Shown here one piece after another: positions 45,317 to 54,670 of a DNA stretch of 64,000 bases. This DNA is from Couchioplanes caeruleus. GTDB lineage: Bacteria; Actinomycetota; Actinomycetes; Mycobacteriales; Micromonosporaceae. The DNA is taken from positions 4,894,501 through 4,958,500 of the forward strand of contig NZ_CP092183.1 in assembly GCF_023499255.1 (NCBI RefSeq), written 5' to 3'. The number at the start of each line of letters is the position of its first letter. Position 1 is the stretch's first letter. Under the pieces are notes generated by a model. That model did no database searches. It worked only from the letters and a program-made list of their open reading frames with translations, and was not told where the DNA came from. The position numbers and the translations under genes are program-made.

Positions 45317-46828
45317 GTGAGTCCGCTGCGCCGCGACGACCCCGAACGGCTGGGCCGCTACGAGCTCACCGGCCGGCTGGGCGCGGGCGGCATGGGCGTG
45401 GTGTACCTGGCCGAGGACCCCGACGGCACGTACGTGGCGGTCAAGCTGGTCCACGCGGCGCTGGCCGGCGACCCGGAGTTCCGGGCCCGGTTCCGTGGCG
45501 AGGTGGAACGCGCCCGCCAGGTGCCGCCGTTCTGCACCGCCGAGGTGCTCGACGCCGACCTCGGCCACGAGCCGCCGTACCTGGTGGTCGAGTACGTCGA
45601 CGGGCCCAGCCTGGTCGAGGTCGTCGAGGGGCGGGGGCCACTGCGGGCGGCGGCGCTGCACTCGCTCGCCGCGGGGGTGGCCACCGCGCTGAGCGGCATC
45701 CACGGCGCGGGCGTGGTGCACCGCGACCTCAAGCCGGAGAACGTGCTGCTCGCGCCGGGCAGCCCGAAGGTCATCGACTTCGGGCTCGCCCGGGCGCGGG
45801 AGTCGTCCAGCCGGTACACGCGCACCGGCCAGATGGTCGGCACGGTGGCGTACATGGCGCCGGAGCGGTTCTCCTCCGAGCCCGGCGAACCGGCGGCCCC
45901 GGCGGCGGACGTGTTCGCGTGGGGGTGCGTGATCGCGTACGCCGGCACCGGCCGTACGCCGTTCGAGGGTGACTCCCCCGGCGCGACGGCCGCGCGGATC
46001 CTCACCCAGCCCCCGCGGCTGGACGGGCTTCCGGAGCCGCTGCGCGCGGTGGTGGGGCGCGCGCTGGCGAAGGACCCCGCCGACCGGCCGACCGCCCGGG
46101 AGCTGCTCGACCTGCTCCTCGACCAGCGAACACCGGCGGCGGCCCCCGCGCCCGCTCCCCCGGCGCCGCCGGGGCGGGCCCGGCCCCGCGTCCTCGCGGC
46201 GCTGGCGGTCCTGCTCGTCGTCGCCGGGATGACCGCCACCGGGCTGATCGTGCGGGCGCAGCGGAACGCCCCGGAGCGGGCCCGGCCCTTCACGGACGCG
46301 AGCGCCACCGTCGCCACCGTCCCGCGGCCCGCCCCCTCCGCGACGAGCAGGCGGACGACGCTTCCGCCCACCGCGCCGGTACGAGCCACGACATCGACGG
46401 CGGAGCGCTCGCCGGCGGCGCCCCGCGCGGCGGCGAACCCGTCCGGCCGCAACCTGGCGCTGCACCGCACCGCGACCGCCTCCAGCAGGGAAGGGCCGCC
46501 GTGGGGACCCTCCCAGGCCGTCGACGGCGACCCGGACAGCCGGTGGAGCAGCGGGTTCAGCGACCCCCAGTGGATCGCCGTGGACCTCGGCAAGCGGTGG
46601 CGGATCTCCTCGATCACGGTGCGGTGGGAGCACGCGTACGCCGTCGGCTACCGCATCGAGATCTCGACGGACGGCACCACGTGGAAACGGGTGTACGGCA
46701 CCACCGCCGGCGAGGGCGGGACCGTGACCGTCCGGCCCGGCGGGACCCCGGCCCGCTACGTGCGCATGTACGGCACCCGCCGCGTGAGCACGTACGGCTA
46801 CTCCCTGTACGAGCTCGAGGTCCGGTGA
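45317..46828 (+). CDS. Membrane Ser/Thr protein kinase with extracellular discoidin domain
   Basis: This 503-residue protein is a Hanks-type kinase (residues 15-270). The G-loop is GAGGMG (22-27), the ATP lysine K43 in VAVK, the catalytic HRDLKPEN near 135 and the VIDFGLA motif after it. A membrane helix lies at about 293-313. After a Thr/Pro/Ala linker comes an F5/8-type-C domain (374-503: NLALHRTATASS, PQWIAVDLGK, RYVRMYGTRR). Such domains bind sugars. It would sense a cell-surface or wall glycan. PASTA repeats are absent. GTG 45317 is the only start close to the kinase core. Confidence 0.92.
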   Translation: MSPLRRDDPERLGRYELTGRLGAGGMGVVYLAEDPDGTYVAVKLVHAALAGDPEFRARFRGEVERARQVPPFCTAEVLDADLGHEPPYLVVEYVDGPSLVEVVEGRGPLRAAALHSLAAGVATALSGIHGAGVVHRDLKPENVLLAPGSPKVIDFGLARARESSSRYTRTGQMVGTVAYMAPERFSSEPGEPAAPAADVFAWGCVIAYAGTGRTPFEGDSPGATAARILTQPPRLDGLPEPLRAVVGRALAKDPADRPTARELLDLLLDQRTPAAAPAPAPPAPPGRARPRVLAALAVLLVVAGMTATGLIVRAQRNAPERARPFTDASATVATVPRPAPSATSRRTTLPPTAPVRATTSTAERSPAAPRAAANPSGRNLALHRTATASSREGPPWGPSQAVDGDPDSRWSSGFSDPQWIAVDLGKRWRISSITVRWEHAYAVGYRIEISTDGTTWKRVYGTTAGEGGTVTVRPGGTPARYVRMYGTRRVSTYGYSLYELEVR

Positions 46829-46862
46829 GGACCCGTTGATCCGTACCCCTACAGTGCCCGCC

Positions 46863-47783
46863 ATGGTCCTCCGGAAGCTCACCCCCGCGGCGGCCGCCGC
46901 CGTCACCGCCACGCTGGCGCTGGCCGCCTGCGCCAACGGCACCACGCCCACGCCGGCCGGCGCCACCGCCGACGGCAAGCCCGTCCTGCAGCAGGCCCTG
47001 CAGGGGCTCAAGGGCGGCAACTACACGTTCACCCGCTCCCAGGAGGGCACCGTCAGCGGGTCCGTGCACCTGCCGGACGGCTCGCTGATGGAGCAGCCGT
47101 ACGGCCCCACGGTTTTGCGCTCGGGCAAGGCGTTCTTCATGCGCTACCGCATCCACGCCGACGGCTACGAGCAGTACAAGCAGCTCTACGAGAAGTACAA
47201 GCGCAAGGCGGCGCCCGCCCAGGCGGCCGAGATCGCGAAGGCCGAGAAGATCATGACGGTGCTCGACGGCAAGCACTGGGTCCGCGCGGACGAGAAGCGC
47301 CTCAAAGCCGCCGCCGCCGAGGAGGACCAGAGCGGCATGGAGTCCCTGCCGCCGGTGCCCACCGCCGCGCAGCCCGACGTCACCGGGGCCGGCGCACTCG
47401 TCGGTGCCGTCGTCCGCGCCGAGAGCACCGGCACCGCCGTCACCGGCACGCTGGACGGCACCAAGGTGGACCCCGGGCTCAACCTGTTCGCCAACGACCC
47501 GTACTACTTCTACGGGCCGCGGGCGAGCGCGATGCCGTTCGAGGCCACTCTGGACGCACAGGGCCGGCTCACGAAGATCACCGTGCACGTGCCCGGCATG
47601 CTGCAGGCGCCCGCCTCCGCGCCGCCGTCGGCCATCCCGTCGGACGCCCCCACGGAGGCCCCGGGCGCGCCGCTGGTCATCGCGATCTCCGGGTACGGCA
47701 CGACCGCCGCACCCACCGTCCCCGCGGACGCGACGGAGCTGGACCCGGCCGCGTACGAGCTGCTCACCAACGACGTGGACTGA
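46863..47783 (+). CDS. Putative lipoprotein of unknown function
   Basis: This 306-residue lipoprotein has a signal peptide with lipobox LAAC (ATLALAACANG; Cys near residue 23) and a mature domain starting GKPVLQQALQGLKGGNYTF. Its pattern, with the YTFTRSQEGTVSGSVHLPDGSLM stretch and later alternating strands, resembles LppX/LprG-like proteins, but that is weak. It lies 34 bp after the kinase in the same direction and may be its partner or substrate. Confidence 0.75.
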   Translation: MVLRKLTPAAAAAVTATLALAACANGTTPTPAGATADGKPVLQQALQGLKGGNYTFTRSQEGTVSGSVHLPDGSLMEQPYGPTVLRSGKAFFMRYRIHADGYEQYKQLYEKYKRKAAPAQAAEIAKAEKIMTVLDGKHWVRADEKRLKAAAAEEDQSGMESLPPVPTAAQPDVTGAGALVGAVVRAESTGTAVTGTLDGTKVDPGLNLFANDPYYFYGPRASAMPFEATLDAQGRLTKITVHVPGMLQAPASAPPSAIPSDAPTEAPGAPLVIAISGYGTTAAPTVPADATELDPAAYELLTNDVD

Positions 47784-47788
47784 CCCGG

Positions 47789-49729
47789 TCAGGCCGGCTG
47801 GCGGGAAACCTCGGTCCGCAGCAGCCGCGTCAGGGCCTCGGCGTCCATCGGCCGGGCGAAGTGGTACCCCTGCGCGAGATCACAGCCCACCTCGCGCAGG
47901 GCCTCGGCGGTGGCGGCGTCCTCCACGCCCTCGGCGACCACGGTCAGGCCCAGGTTGTGGCCGAGCTCGACGGCGGAGCACACCAGGGCGTGGCTGCTCG
48001 CGTCGGTCGCCATGTCGCAGACGAACGAGCGGTCGATCTTCAGTTCGTTCACCGGGAGCAGCTTGAGGTAGCTCATCGAGGAGTAGCCGGTGCCGTAGTC
48101 GTCGATCGAGGCGCGTACGCCCAGGTCGCGGATCCGCCGCAGCGCCTCGATGGCGACCGCCGGGTCGCGCATCACCGAGCTCTCGGTGATCTCGATGCAC
48201 AGCATCTCGCCGGGTACGCCGGCCTCCTCCAGCAGCGTGGCAACGCGGCAGCAGAAGCGCGCGTCGAGCAGGCTGTGCGCCGAGATGTTGACCGCGACCG
48301 TGAGCCGGTAGCCGCTGTCGTGCCAGATCCGGGCCTGGGCGAGCGCCTGGGAGAGGACGAGGTCGGTGAAGCGGTGGATCAGGCTGGTGTTCTCCACGAC
48401 CGGGATGAAGTCGCCGGGGCTCACCATGCCCTTGACCGGGTGCTGCCAGCGCGCCAGCGCCTCCACGCCGGTGATCGCACCGTCGGCGGGGTCGATCTGC
48501 GGCTGGTAGTGCAGGATCAGCTGGCCGGTGTCGTCCAGGGCGCGGCGCAGGTCGCCGAGCAGGCTCAGGCGGGCCGCCGCGGTGTCGTCCGCGGCCGAGG
48601 TGTAGCGGTGGAACCCGGTGTGGTCGAGCTTCGCGGTGTGCAGCGCGATGTCGGCGTGCTGCAGCAGCGTGGTCACCTGTTCGCCGGGCTGCGCGGTGGC
48701 GGCCCCGATGCTGATCTCCAGGTCGACGGTGAAGTCGTCGAGCGCGAACGGCTCGTCGAAGGCGGTCGTGAGCCGGGCCGCCAGCGCCTCGTCGGAGTCG
48801 GAGCGGCCGCGCAGCAGGACGGCGAACTCGTCGGCGCCGAGCCGGGCCACCAGGTCGTCGTCGCGCACCGCGCCGGCCAGCCGGCGGCCGGACTCGATCA
48901 GCAGCCGGTCCCCGATGCCGTGGCCGAGCTGGTCGTTGACCGCGCGGAAGCCGTCGAGGTTGACCAGCAGCACCGTCGGCGGTGCCGCCTTCGCCCCGTC
49001 GGCCTCGGCGCGTGGCGTCTCCGTCAGCGCCAGGCCGGCCGCGGCGAGGAACGCCACCCGGTTGGGCAGGCCGGTGAGCGCGTCGATGGCGGCGAGCGCG
49101 GTCATCTGGCGGCGGTGGGCGCGTACGGACCACCCGAACAGGTTCAGCACCGCCAGCCCCAGCACGAAGACGACGATGCTGCCGGCGAGCAGCCGCCGGG
49201 AGAAATCGCGGGCGGCGTTCTGGTTGCGGGTGGCCTCGGCGAGCCGCTCGGTCTGCACCTCGATGAGCCGGGAGGTGATGCGCGAGTACGACGGCTCGAT
49301 GACGGTCTTCAGCGTGCGCCGCGCCCCCGCCTGGTCGTGCCGGTCGATCTGCTGCAGGTAGTACGCGATGTCCGGGCCGAGGTTGAGGTGCTGCTGCTTG
49401 AGCACGCGGGACCGCTGCCGGTCGGGGCTGTCGTCGACCGCGACCATCCGGGCCATCGCGTCGTCGACCTGCTTGTTCACCTCCGGTATCCGCCGGCGCG
49501 CCTCGCCCGCGGGGTCCCAGAAGGAGGCCTGCAGCAGCGCCATCTCCGCGGCGGCGAGGTAGGCCGCCTGCTGGTACGCGTCCGTCTCGGTGCTGGAGGC
49601 CACCACGTCGGCGACGGTGTCGGTCTGCCGCCAGCTGGCCCAGACGGCGGCGCCGGAGAGCACGGCCAGCAGGGTGCCGAGCAGCCCGGTCACCCAGCGG
49701 GAGCCGCGCCAGGCACGGGTCGACGACAT
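47789..49729 (-). CDS. Membrane GGDEF-EAL c-di-GMP protein
   Basis: This 646-residue protein has two membrane helices (about 12-32 and 180-202) around a periplasmic helical sensor. A GGDEF domain (210-370) and an EAL domain (385-640) follow. The GGDEF site is GADEF, one change from the consensus, so cyclase activity is doubtful. EAL residues appear complete: GVEALARW, NISAHSLLD, EITESSVM, IDDYGTGYSS, VAEGVED. It probably degrades c-di-GMP. ATG 49729 follows AAGGGGCC. It is divergent from another EAL protein. Confidence 0.94.
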   Translation of the reverse strand: MSSTRAWRGSRWVTGLLGTLLAVLSGAAVWASWRQTDTVADVVASSTETDAYQQAAYLAAAEMALLQASFWDPAGEARRRIPEVNKQVDDAMARMVAVDDSPDRQRSRVLKQQHLNLGPDIAYYLQQIDRHDQAGARRTLKTVIEPSYSRITSRLIEVQTERLAEATRNQNAARDFSRRLLAGSIVVFVLGLAVLNLFGWSVRAHRRQMTALAAIDALTGLPNRVAFLAAAGLALTETPRAEADGAKAAPPTVLLVNLDGFRAVNDQLGHGIGDRLLIESGRRLAGAVRDDDLVARLGADEFAVLLRGRSDSDEALAARLTTAFDEPFALDDFTVDLEISIGAATAQPGEQVTTLLQHADIALHTAKLDHTGFHRYTSAADDTAAARLSLLGDLRRALDDTGQLILHYQPQIDPADGAITGVEALARWQHPVKGMVSPGDFIPVVENTSLIHRFTDLVLSQALAQARIWHDSGYRLTVAVNISAHSLLDARFCCRVATLLEEAGVPGEMLCIEITESSVMRDPAVAIEALRRIRDLGVRASIDDYGTGYSSMSYLKLLPVNELKIDRSFVCDMATDASSHALVCSAVELGHNLGLTVVAEGVEDAATAEALREVGCDLAQGYHFARPMDAEALTRLLRTEVSRQPA

Positions 49730-49931
49730 GATCGGCCCCTTCCGCTCGTCCGGCCGGCTCGGCAGTGCCCCATCGTGCGGCGCCCGGGTAGCAGCCGTCG
49801 CCCGGGGACGGGTGCGGCGCGGTAGCGAGGCACCCCGTGGCAAAAAGTCCGTTTCGCGCCATATGATAGCCCGTACTCAGGTGCCCGGGGCCGCGGTCGA
49901 TGGGAGGTGACCCGGCCGCGAAGGAGGCACC

Positions 49932-51122
49932 GTGCGCAGCAACCGCACCGAGACGGCGGAGCAGATCGCTCAGCTGTTGCAGACCGCGCGGCAGTCGCTG
50001 GGCCTGAGCCTGGCGTTCATGACCCGCATGGACGGCACCACGCAGCACCTCGAGGTGGTCGAGTCGGCCGTACCGCTGGTCTTCCGCGACGGGAACACCC
50101 AGCCGCAGGCCACCTCGTTCTGCCAGGCGATCATGGACGGCAAGCTGCCGCCGGTGATGCCGAACGTCAAGGACTTCCCGGCGGCCATGAAGCTGCCCTC
50201 GGCGCGGATGCCCCGGATCCGCAGCTTCGTCTCCGTACCCGTCGTGCTCAGCGACGGCACCGTGTACGGCACCTTCTGCGCCGCCGGTTTCCTGGCCGAC
50301 AAGCAGCTCACCAAGCGCGACAAGGCGCTGATGGACGTCCTGTCGCACGCCGCGTCGCTGCTCATCGAGCCGGACGTGCGCCGGCGCGCCCGCACGGAGG
50401 AGATCGCCGGCCGGCTCGCCCCGGTGCTCGAGGCGGGCGGCCCGGCCGTGCTGCTCCAGCCGATCGTCGACCTCGCCACCGGCGACCGGGTCGGCGCGGA
50501 GGCGCTGAGCCGTTTCCCCGCCGAATGGGACCTGCCGCCGGACCGCTGCTTCGCCGACGCCCACCTCATCGGCGAGGGCCACCGCCTCGAGCTGCTCGCG
50601 CTGCGCCGGGCCGCCGACCACATCGCCGGGGTCGGCGGGTACGTGACCATGAACGTGTCCCCGGCGACGCTGCTCACCGGGGAATGCGCGGACCTGCTCA
50701 GCCGGCTGCCGCTGCACCGCGTCGTCCTCGAGCTCTCCGAGCACGACCCGGTGGAGGACTACGACGAGCTGAAGGCCGCACTCATGCCCCTGCGCGGCGC
50801 CGGGATGCGGCTCGCCATCGACGACGTCGGCGCCGGCTTCTCGTCCCTGCGCCACATCGTCATCACCGCCCCGGACGTCATCAAGCTCGACCGGAGCATC
50901 GTCACCGGCATCGCCGCCGACGGCGTGCTCACGGTCGTGACCCGCGCGCTCGTCGACCTGGCCCGCGCCACCGGCGCCACCGTCGTCGCCGAGGGCGTGG
51001 AGACCGCCGAGGACGCCGCCGCGCTGCGGGACACCGGCGTCGACCTCGGCCAGGGCTGGCACTTCGGCAGGGCGGTCACGGCCGGGGAGCTGCGCGACAC
51101 GTACGCCGTCAGCCGGGTCTGA
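49932..51122 (+). CDS. GAF-EAL c-di-GMP phosphodiesterase
   Basis: This 396-residue soluble protein pairs a GAF-like sensor (about 8-145: QSLGLSLAFMTRMDGTTQHL, RIRSFVSVPVVLSDGTVYGT) with an EAL domain (160-390). The EAL motifs are GAEALSRF, MNVSPATLL, IDDVGAGFSS and VAEGVET, so catalysis is likely. GTG 49932 follows AAGGAGGCACC. With the divergent membrane protein it makes a small c-di-GMP module that may answer two signals. No DosR-like box lies upstream. Confidence 0.93.
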   Translation: MRSNRTETAEQIAQLLQTARQSLGLSLAFMTRMDGTTQHLEVVESAVPLVFRDGNTQPQATSFCQAIMDGKLPPVMPNVKDFPAAMKLPSARMPRIRSFVSVPVVLSDGTVYGTFCAAGFLADKQLTKRDKALMDVLSHAASLLIEPDVRRRARTEEIAGRLAPVLEAGGPAVLLQPIVDLATGDRVGAEALSRFPAEWDLPPDRCFADAHLIGEGHRLELLALRRAADHIAGVGGYVTMNVSPATLLTGECADLLSRLPLHRVVLELSEHDPVEDYDELKAALMPLRGAGMRLAIDDVGAGFSSLRHIVITAPDVIKLDRSIVTGIAADGVLTVVTRALVDLARATGATVVAEGVETAEDAAALRDTGVDLGQGWHFGRAVTAGELRDTYAVSRV

Positions 51123-51232
51123 GCCGCGGGCCCACCGCACCCGTACGCCGATGGGCACCTGACCCGTCCCCACGATGTCGGCGGCCACCGCGCGGCGGCA
51201 GGTCGCGGATCGGGTGGCCGCGCCGGCCCGAC

Positions 51233-51246
51233 GGGACCTACGGCCC
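51233..51246 (+). promoter_or_regulatory. DosR-like box for the USP gene at 51391
   Basis: GGGACCTACGGCCC followed by TGTCGCC, 13 of 14 to the consensus. CAGGCT (51270-51275) lies exactly 23 nt later. The leader to the gene is then about 110 nt. Confidence 0.7.
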
Positions 51247-51390
51247 TGTCGCCCCCGCCACGGCCGCGCCAGGCTGGGGGGATACCCACGCCCCGGCTCC
51301 GGTCCGACGCCGCCGGGGCGGTCACCACGGCGCGGATCCCCGTGGTCGTCGACGGGGACCCGGCCGGCACGCACCGGGAGGTGACGGGTC

Positions 51391-52269
51391 ATGACGGACC
51401 TGCCGATCGTCGTCGGAGTCAGCGGCTCGGCCGCCAGCCGCAACGCCGTCGGAGCCGCCGCGTGGGAGGCGGCGATGCACGGGTGCCCGCTGCACCTGGT
51501 GCACTGCTTCAACTGGGTGCCCACGCTGACCGGCCCGGCGGCCGGGGAACCCCGGCCGGCGCCCCGGGACCTGATGCGGTGCTCGGTCGCCGAGGCCACC
51601 CGGCTCGTGCCCGCCTCGGCGATCACCCCGCACTTCCTCGAGGGGTCGGCCGTGACGGCGCTGCTGCGCAAGGCGCGTACGGCCGCCATGCTCGTGATCG
51701 GCGACGGCGGCCTGCGCTCCGGGGTGTGCCTGGCGCGCGAGGCGCCGGCGGTCCAGCTCGCGGCCCGGGCGCCGTGCACCGTGGTCGTCACCCGCCCGGC
51801 CCCGCCGCCGGCCGGCCCGGTGCTGGCCGGCGTCAACGGTCCGGCCGGCTCCGGACAGGCGCTCGACTTCGCGTTCGACGCCGCCGCGTCCCGGGGCGCC
51901 GACCTGGTCGTCGTCCACGCGTGGACGCCGCCGGACGGCGACGACGCCGGCCCCGCCGCGCAGGAGGCGGACCTGAGGAAGGCGGTCGACGCGCGGGCGC
52001 ACCGGTACGGCGTACGGGTCCGCGTCCGCATGGTCCGCGGCGACCCGAGCACCGTGCTGCGCGCCGAGTCCCGCGACGCCGGGCTGGTCGTGGTGGGCGC
52101 CCGCGGTCAGCAGCCGTACCGGGGGCTGCTCGGATCGGTCACGCAGACCCTGCTGCACCACGCCCCGTCGCCGGTGGCCGTGGTGCGCAACCTCCTGCCG
52201 GGCTCGTGCCCCGACGAGGCGGCCGGCCGCGGAACCCTGCCCGTCAGCTCGTCAGCTTCACACCGCTGA
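51391..52269 (+). CDS. Universal stress protein with degenerate first domain
   Basis: This 292-residue tandem Usp keeps the nucleotide motif only in the second domain (GARGQQPYRGLLGSVTQ). The first has GDGGLRSGVCLAREAPA, which lacks the G-2X-G-9X-G pattern, so only one ATP site is expected. ATG 51391 follows GGGAGGTGACGGGTC. It stands apart from the other Usps but has one of the best boxes. Its last 26 bp overlap a converging SDR gene. Confidence 0.92.
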   Translation: MTDLPIVVGVSGSAASRNAVGAAAWEAAMHGCPLHLVHCFNWVPTLTGPAAGEPRPAPRDLMRCSVAEATRLVPASAITPHFLEGSAVTALLRKARTAAMLVIGDGGLRSGVCLAREAPAVQLAARAPCTVVVTRPAPPPAGPVLAGVNGPAGSGQALDFAFDAAASRGADLVVVHAWTPPDGDDAGPAAQEADLRKAVDARAHRYGVRVRVRMVRGDPSTVLRAESRDAGLVVVGARGQQPYRGLLGSVTQTLLHHAPSPVAVVRNLLPGSCPDEAAGRGTLPVSSSASHR

Positions 52270-53017
52270 GCTCCGCGCAGACGGCCAGCAGCTCCTCCTG
52301 CAGGGACTCGTCGTACGCCTGCGCATTGGCCCGCAGCTCCCGCCGGCGCTTGAAGTAGCGGCCGGTGACCGTGGCGGCGGGCTCGTCCGAGGTGGCCAGC
52401 CACACCTGCGTCTCGGCACCCTCGGGCAGATCGTCGGTGGCGCCGGGTCCGCCCATCCGGGTGCGGATCCAGCCCGGGTCGACCGCGTTGCTCAGCGTGC
52501 CGGGCCGGCGCCTCGCCACCGCGAACGCGAGCATGACGTCGTACAGCTTGGAGTCGCTGTAGGCCTGCATGCCGTCCCAGTCGCGGTCCTGCCACTGCAG
52601 GTCGTCCAGGCGTACGCGGCCGCCGGCCTCCAGGCCCGAGGTGAGGTGGATCAGCCGGGCGGGCGCCGGCAGCAGGGCCGTCAGCACGTACGGCGCCAGC
52701 GTGTTCACCTGGAAGATCCGCTCGAGGCCGTCCCCGGTGCGTTCCGGCGCGGCCTGTCCCCCGCCGACGCCGGCGTTGTGCACGACCACGTCGAAGGGCC
52801 CGAGCTCGCTCGCCTGGCGGGCGACGTCCCGGGTCTGCTCGAGGCTGGCCAGGTCGCCGACGACCACCCCGGCCGCCGCGGGCACGCCGTCGCGCGCGTC
52901 CGCGGCCCGGCGCTCGTTGCGGCCGTGCAGCACCACCTCGTGTCCCTGAGCGGCCAGCGTCGCCGCCGTGTGCCGCCCGATGCCGTCGCTGGAGCCGGTG
53001 ATCAGAATCTTCGCCAT
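52244..53017 (-). CDS. Short-chain dehydrogenase/reductase
   Basis: This 257-residue oxidoreductase has the classical SDR cofactor motif TGSSDGIG at the N-terminus, NAG in VVVHNAGVGG (about 83-92), a Ser at LTSG and the catalytic YSDSK (residues 154-158). The substrate is unknown. ATG 53017 is the only good start. It converges on the USP gene and is divergent from an ABC exporter. Confidence 0.93.
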   Translation of the reverse strand: MAKILITGSSDGIGRHTAATLAAQGHEVVLHGRNERRAADARDGVPAAAGVVVGDLASLEQTRDVARQASELGPFDVVVHNAGVGGGQAAPERTGDGLERIFQVNTLAPYVLTALLPAPARLIHLTSGLEAGGRVRLDDLQWQDRDWDGMQAYSDSKLYDVMLAFAVARRRPGTLSNAVDPGWIRTRMGGPGATDDLPEGAETQVWLATSDEPAATVTGRYFKRRRELRANAQAYDESLQEELLAVCAELSGVKLTS

Positions 53018-53106
53018 GCCACCACGATGCCGTACGCCCGGCCGGTCCGCCCGGCGGCACGAAGGCCTTGACCCTGACGCAGCGTCAACCCTCCATGCTC
53101 CCTGCC

Positions 53107-53895
53107 ATGAGTATCACTCCGGCCCCGGATCCGGTCGCGATCCATGTGCGGGGCCTGCAGAAATCGTTCAAGGACCTGGAAGTGCTCCGCGGCGTCGACC
53201 TCGAGGTGGCGCGTGGCAGCATCGTCGCCCTGCTCGGGTCGAACGGGGCCGGCAAGACCACCATGGTGCGGATCCTCTCCACGCTGCTGCGCGCCGACGG
53301 CGGAACGGCCCGGGTGGACAGCTTCGACGTGGCGACGCAGGGCGCCGACGTGCGCCGGTCCATCAGCCTCACCGGACAGTTCGCGGCCGTCGACGAGGTC
53401 CTCACCGGGCGCGAGAACCTGATCCTGGTCGCCCGGCTGCGGCACCTGAAGGGCGCCGCCCCGATCGCGGACGGCCTGCTCGAGCGCTTCTCGCTGACCG
53501 AGGCGGGCGGCCGGCGCGCCGGGACGTATTCCGGTGGCATGCGCCGCCGGCTGGACATCGCGATGAGCCTCATCGGGGACCCGCCGGTGGTGTTCCTCGA
53601 CGAGCCGACGACCGGGCTGGACCCGGAGGCCCGCCTCGAGGTGTGGGAGGCGGTCAAGGAGCTGGCCGCCGGCGGCACCACGGTGCTGCTGACCACCCAG
53701 TACCTGGACGAGGCGGAGCAGCTCGCCGACCGGATCGCGATCCTGCACGAGGGCCGGATCATCGTGAACGGCACGCTCGGCGAGCTCAGGCAGCTCCTGC
53801 CGCCCGCCGAGGTCGAGTACGTCGAGAAGCAGCCGAGCCTGGAGGACGTCTTCCTGACCCTGGTCGGCGCCCGTACCGAAGGGGGACGACGATGA
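53107..53895 (+). CDS. ABC transporter ATPase (DrrA-like)
   Basis: This 262-residue ATPase has Walker A GSNGAGKTTM (about 44-53), signature YSGGMRRRLDIAM and Walker B VVFLDEPTTGLDP. The C-terminus (VEYVEKQPSLEDVFLTLVG) is that of drug-exporter ATPases such as DrrA. ATG 53107 is chosen. It overlaps its permease by 4 bp. A MerR regulator gene follows the pair, so export of a toxic compound sensed by MerR is likely. Confidence 0.95.
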   Translation: MSITPAPDPVAIHVRGLQKSFKDLEVLRGVDLEVARGSIVALLGSNGAGKTTMVRILSTLLRADGGTARVDSFDVATQGADVRRSISLTGQFAAVDEVLTGRENLILVARLRHLKGAAPIADGLLERFSLTEAGGRRAGTYSGGMRRRLDIAMSLIGDPPVVFLDEPTTGLDPEARLEVWEAVKELAAGGTTVLLTTQYLDEAEQLADRIAILHEGRIIVNGTLGELRQLLPPAEVEYVEKQPSLEDVFLTLVGARTEGGRR

Positions 53896-54653
53896 ACCGG
53901 CACTTCCTCGGCGACACCGCCGTCCTGCTGGGCCGGTCGCTGCGGCACATCGCGCGCAGCCCGGACACCATCATCACCACCGCGGTCACCCCGGTCGCGA
54001 TGATGCTGCTGTTCGTCTACGTGCTCGGCGGCGCCATCCAGGCCGGCCCGGGCAGGTACGTGAACTACCTGCTGCCCGGCATCCTGATCATCACGATCGC
54101 CTCGGGCATCTCGTACACGGCGTACCGGCTCTTCCTGGATCTGCAGGGCGGCATCCTCGACCGGTTCCGGTCCATGCCGATCGCGCACGCCGCGGTGCTC
54201 TGGGCGCACGTGCTGACCTCCATGGTGGCCAACCTGATCTCGGTCGCGGTGGTCGTCGGGGTCGCCGTCGCGATGGGATTCCGTACCGGGGCGAGCGTGC
54301 TGGACTGGCTCGCGGTGGCGGGCATCCTGGTCCTGTTCACGCTGGCGCTGACCTGGCTCGCGGTGATCCCCGGACTGACCGCCACCTCGGTGGACGGCGC
54401 CAGCGCGTTCGCGTACCCGCTGATCTTCCTGCCGTTCGTCAGCTCGGCGTTCGTGCCCACCGCGTCGATGCCGGGCCCCGTGCGGGCCTTCGCCGAGCAC
54501 CAGCCGGTGACCTCCATCGTCAACACGATCCGCGACCTGTTCGCCGGGCAGCCGGTCGGCACCGGCATCTGGACGGCGCTCGCCTGGTGCACCGGGATCC
54601 TCGTGCTGGCCCTGCTGTTCGCCGCCCGCACGTACCGCCGCCGGACCGCCTGA
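53892..54653 (+). CDS. ABC transporter permease (DrrB-like)
   Basis: This 253-residue protein is an ABC-2 permease with about six helices (PDTIITTAVTPVAMMLLFVYVLGG to TGILVLALLFAARTY). The family block NYLLPGILIITIASGISYTAYR is present. It partners with the ATPase at 53107 through an overlapping start. The transported compound cannot be told. Confidence 0.94.
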   Translation: MNRHFLGDTAVLLGRSLRHIARSPDTIITTAVTPVAMMLLFVYVLGGAIQAGPGRYVNYLLPGILIITIASGISYTAYRLFLDLQGGILDRFRSMPIAHAAVLWAHVLTSMVANLISVAVVVGVAVAMGFRTGASVLDWLAVAGILVLFTLALTWLAVIPGLTATSVDGASAFAYPLIFLPFVSSAFVPTASMPGPVRAFAEHQPVTSIVNTIRDLFAGQPVGTGIWTALAWCTGILVLALLFAARTYRRRTA

Positions 54654-54670
54654 ACGGGCAGGATCAGAGC

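Noticed and set aside
47880..52052. A 1390-codon open frame on the minus strand
   Set aside because: It runs against the c-di-GMP and USP genes, has Arg/Pro/Gly-rich composition without any domain, and is a by-product of high GC.
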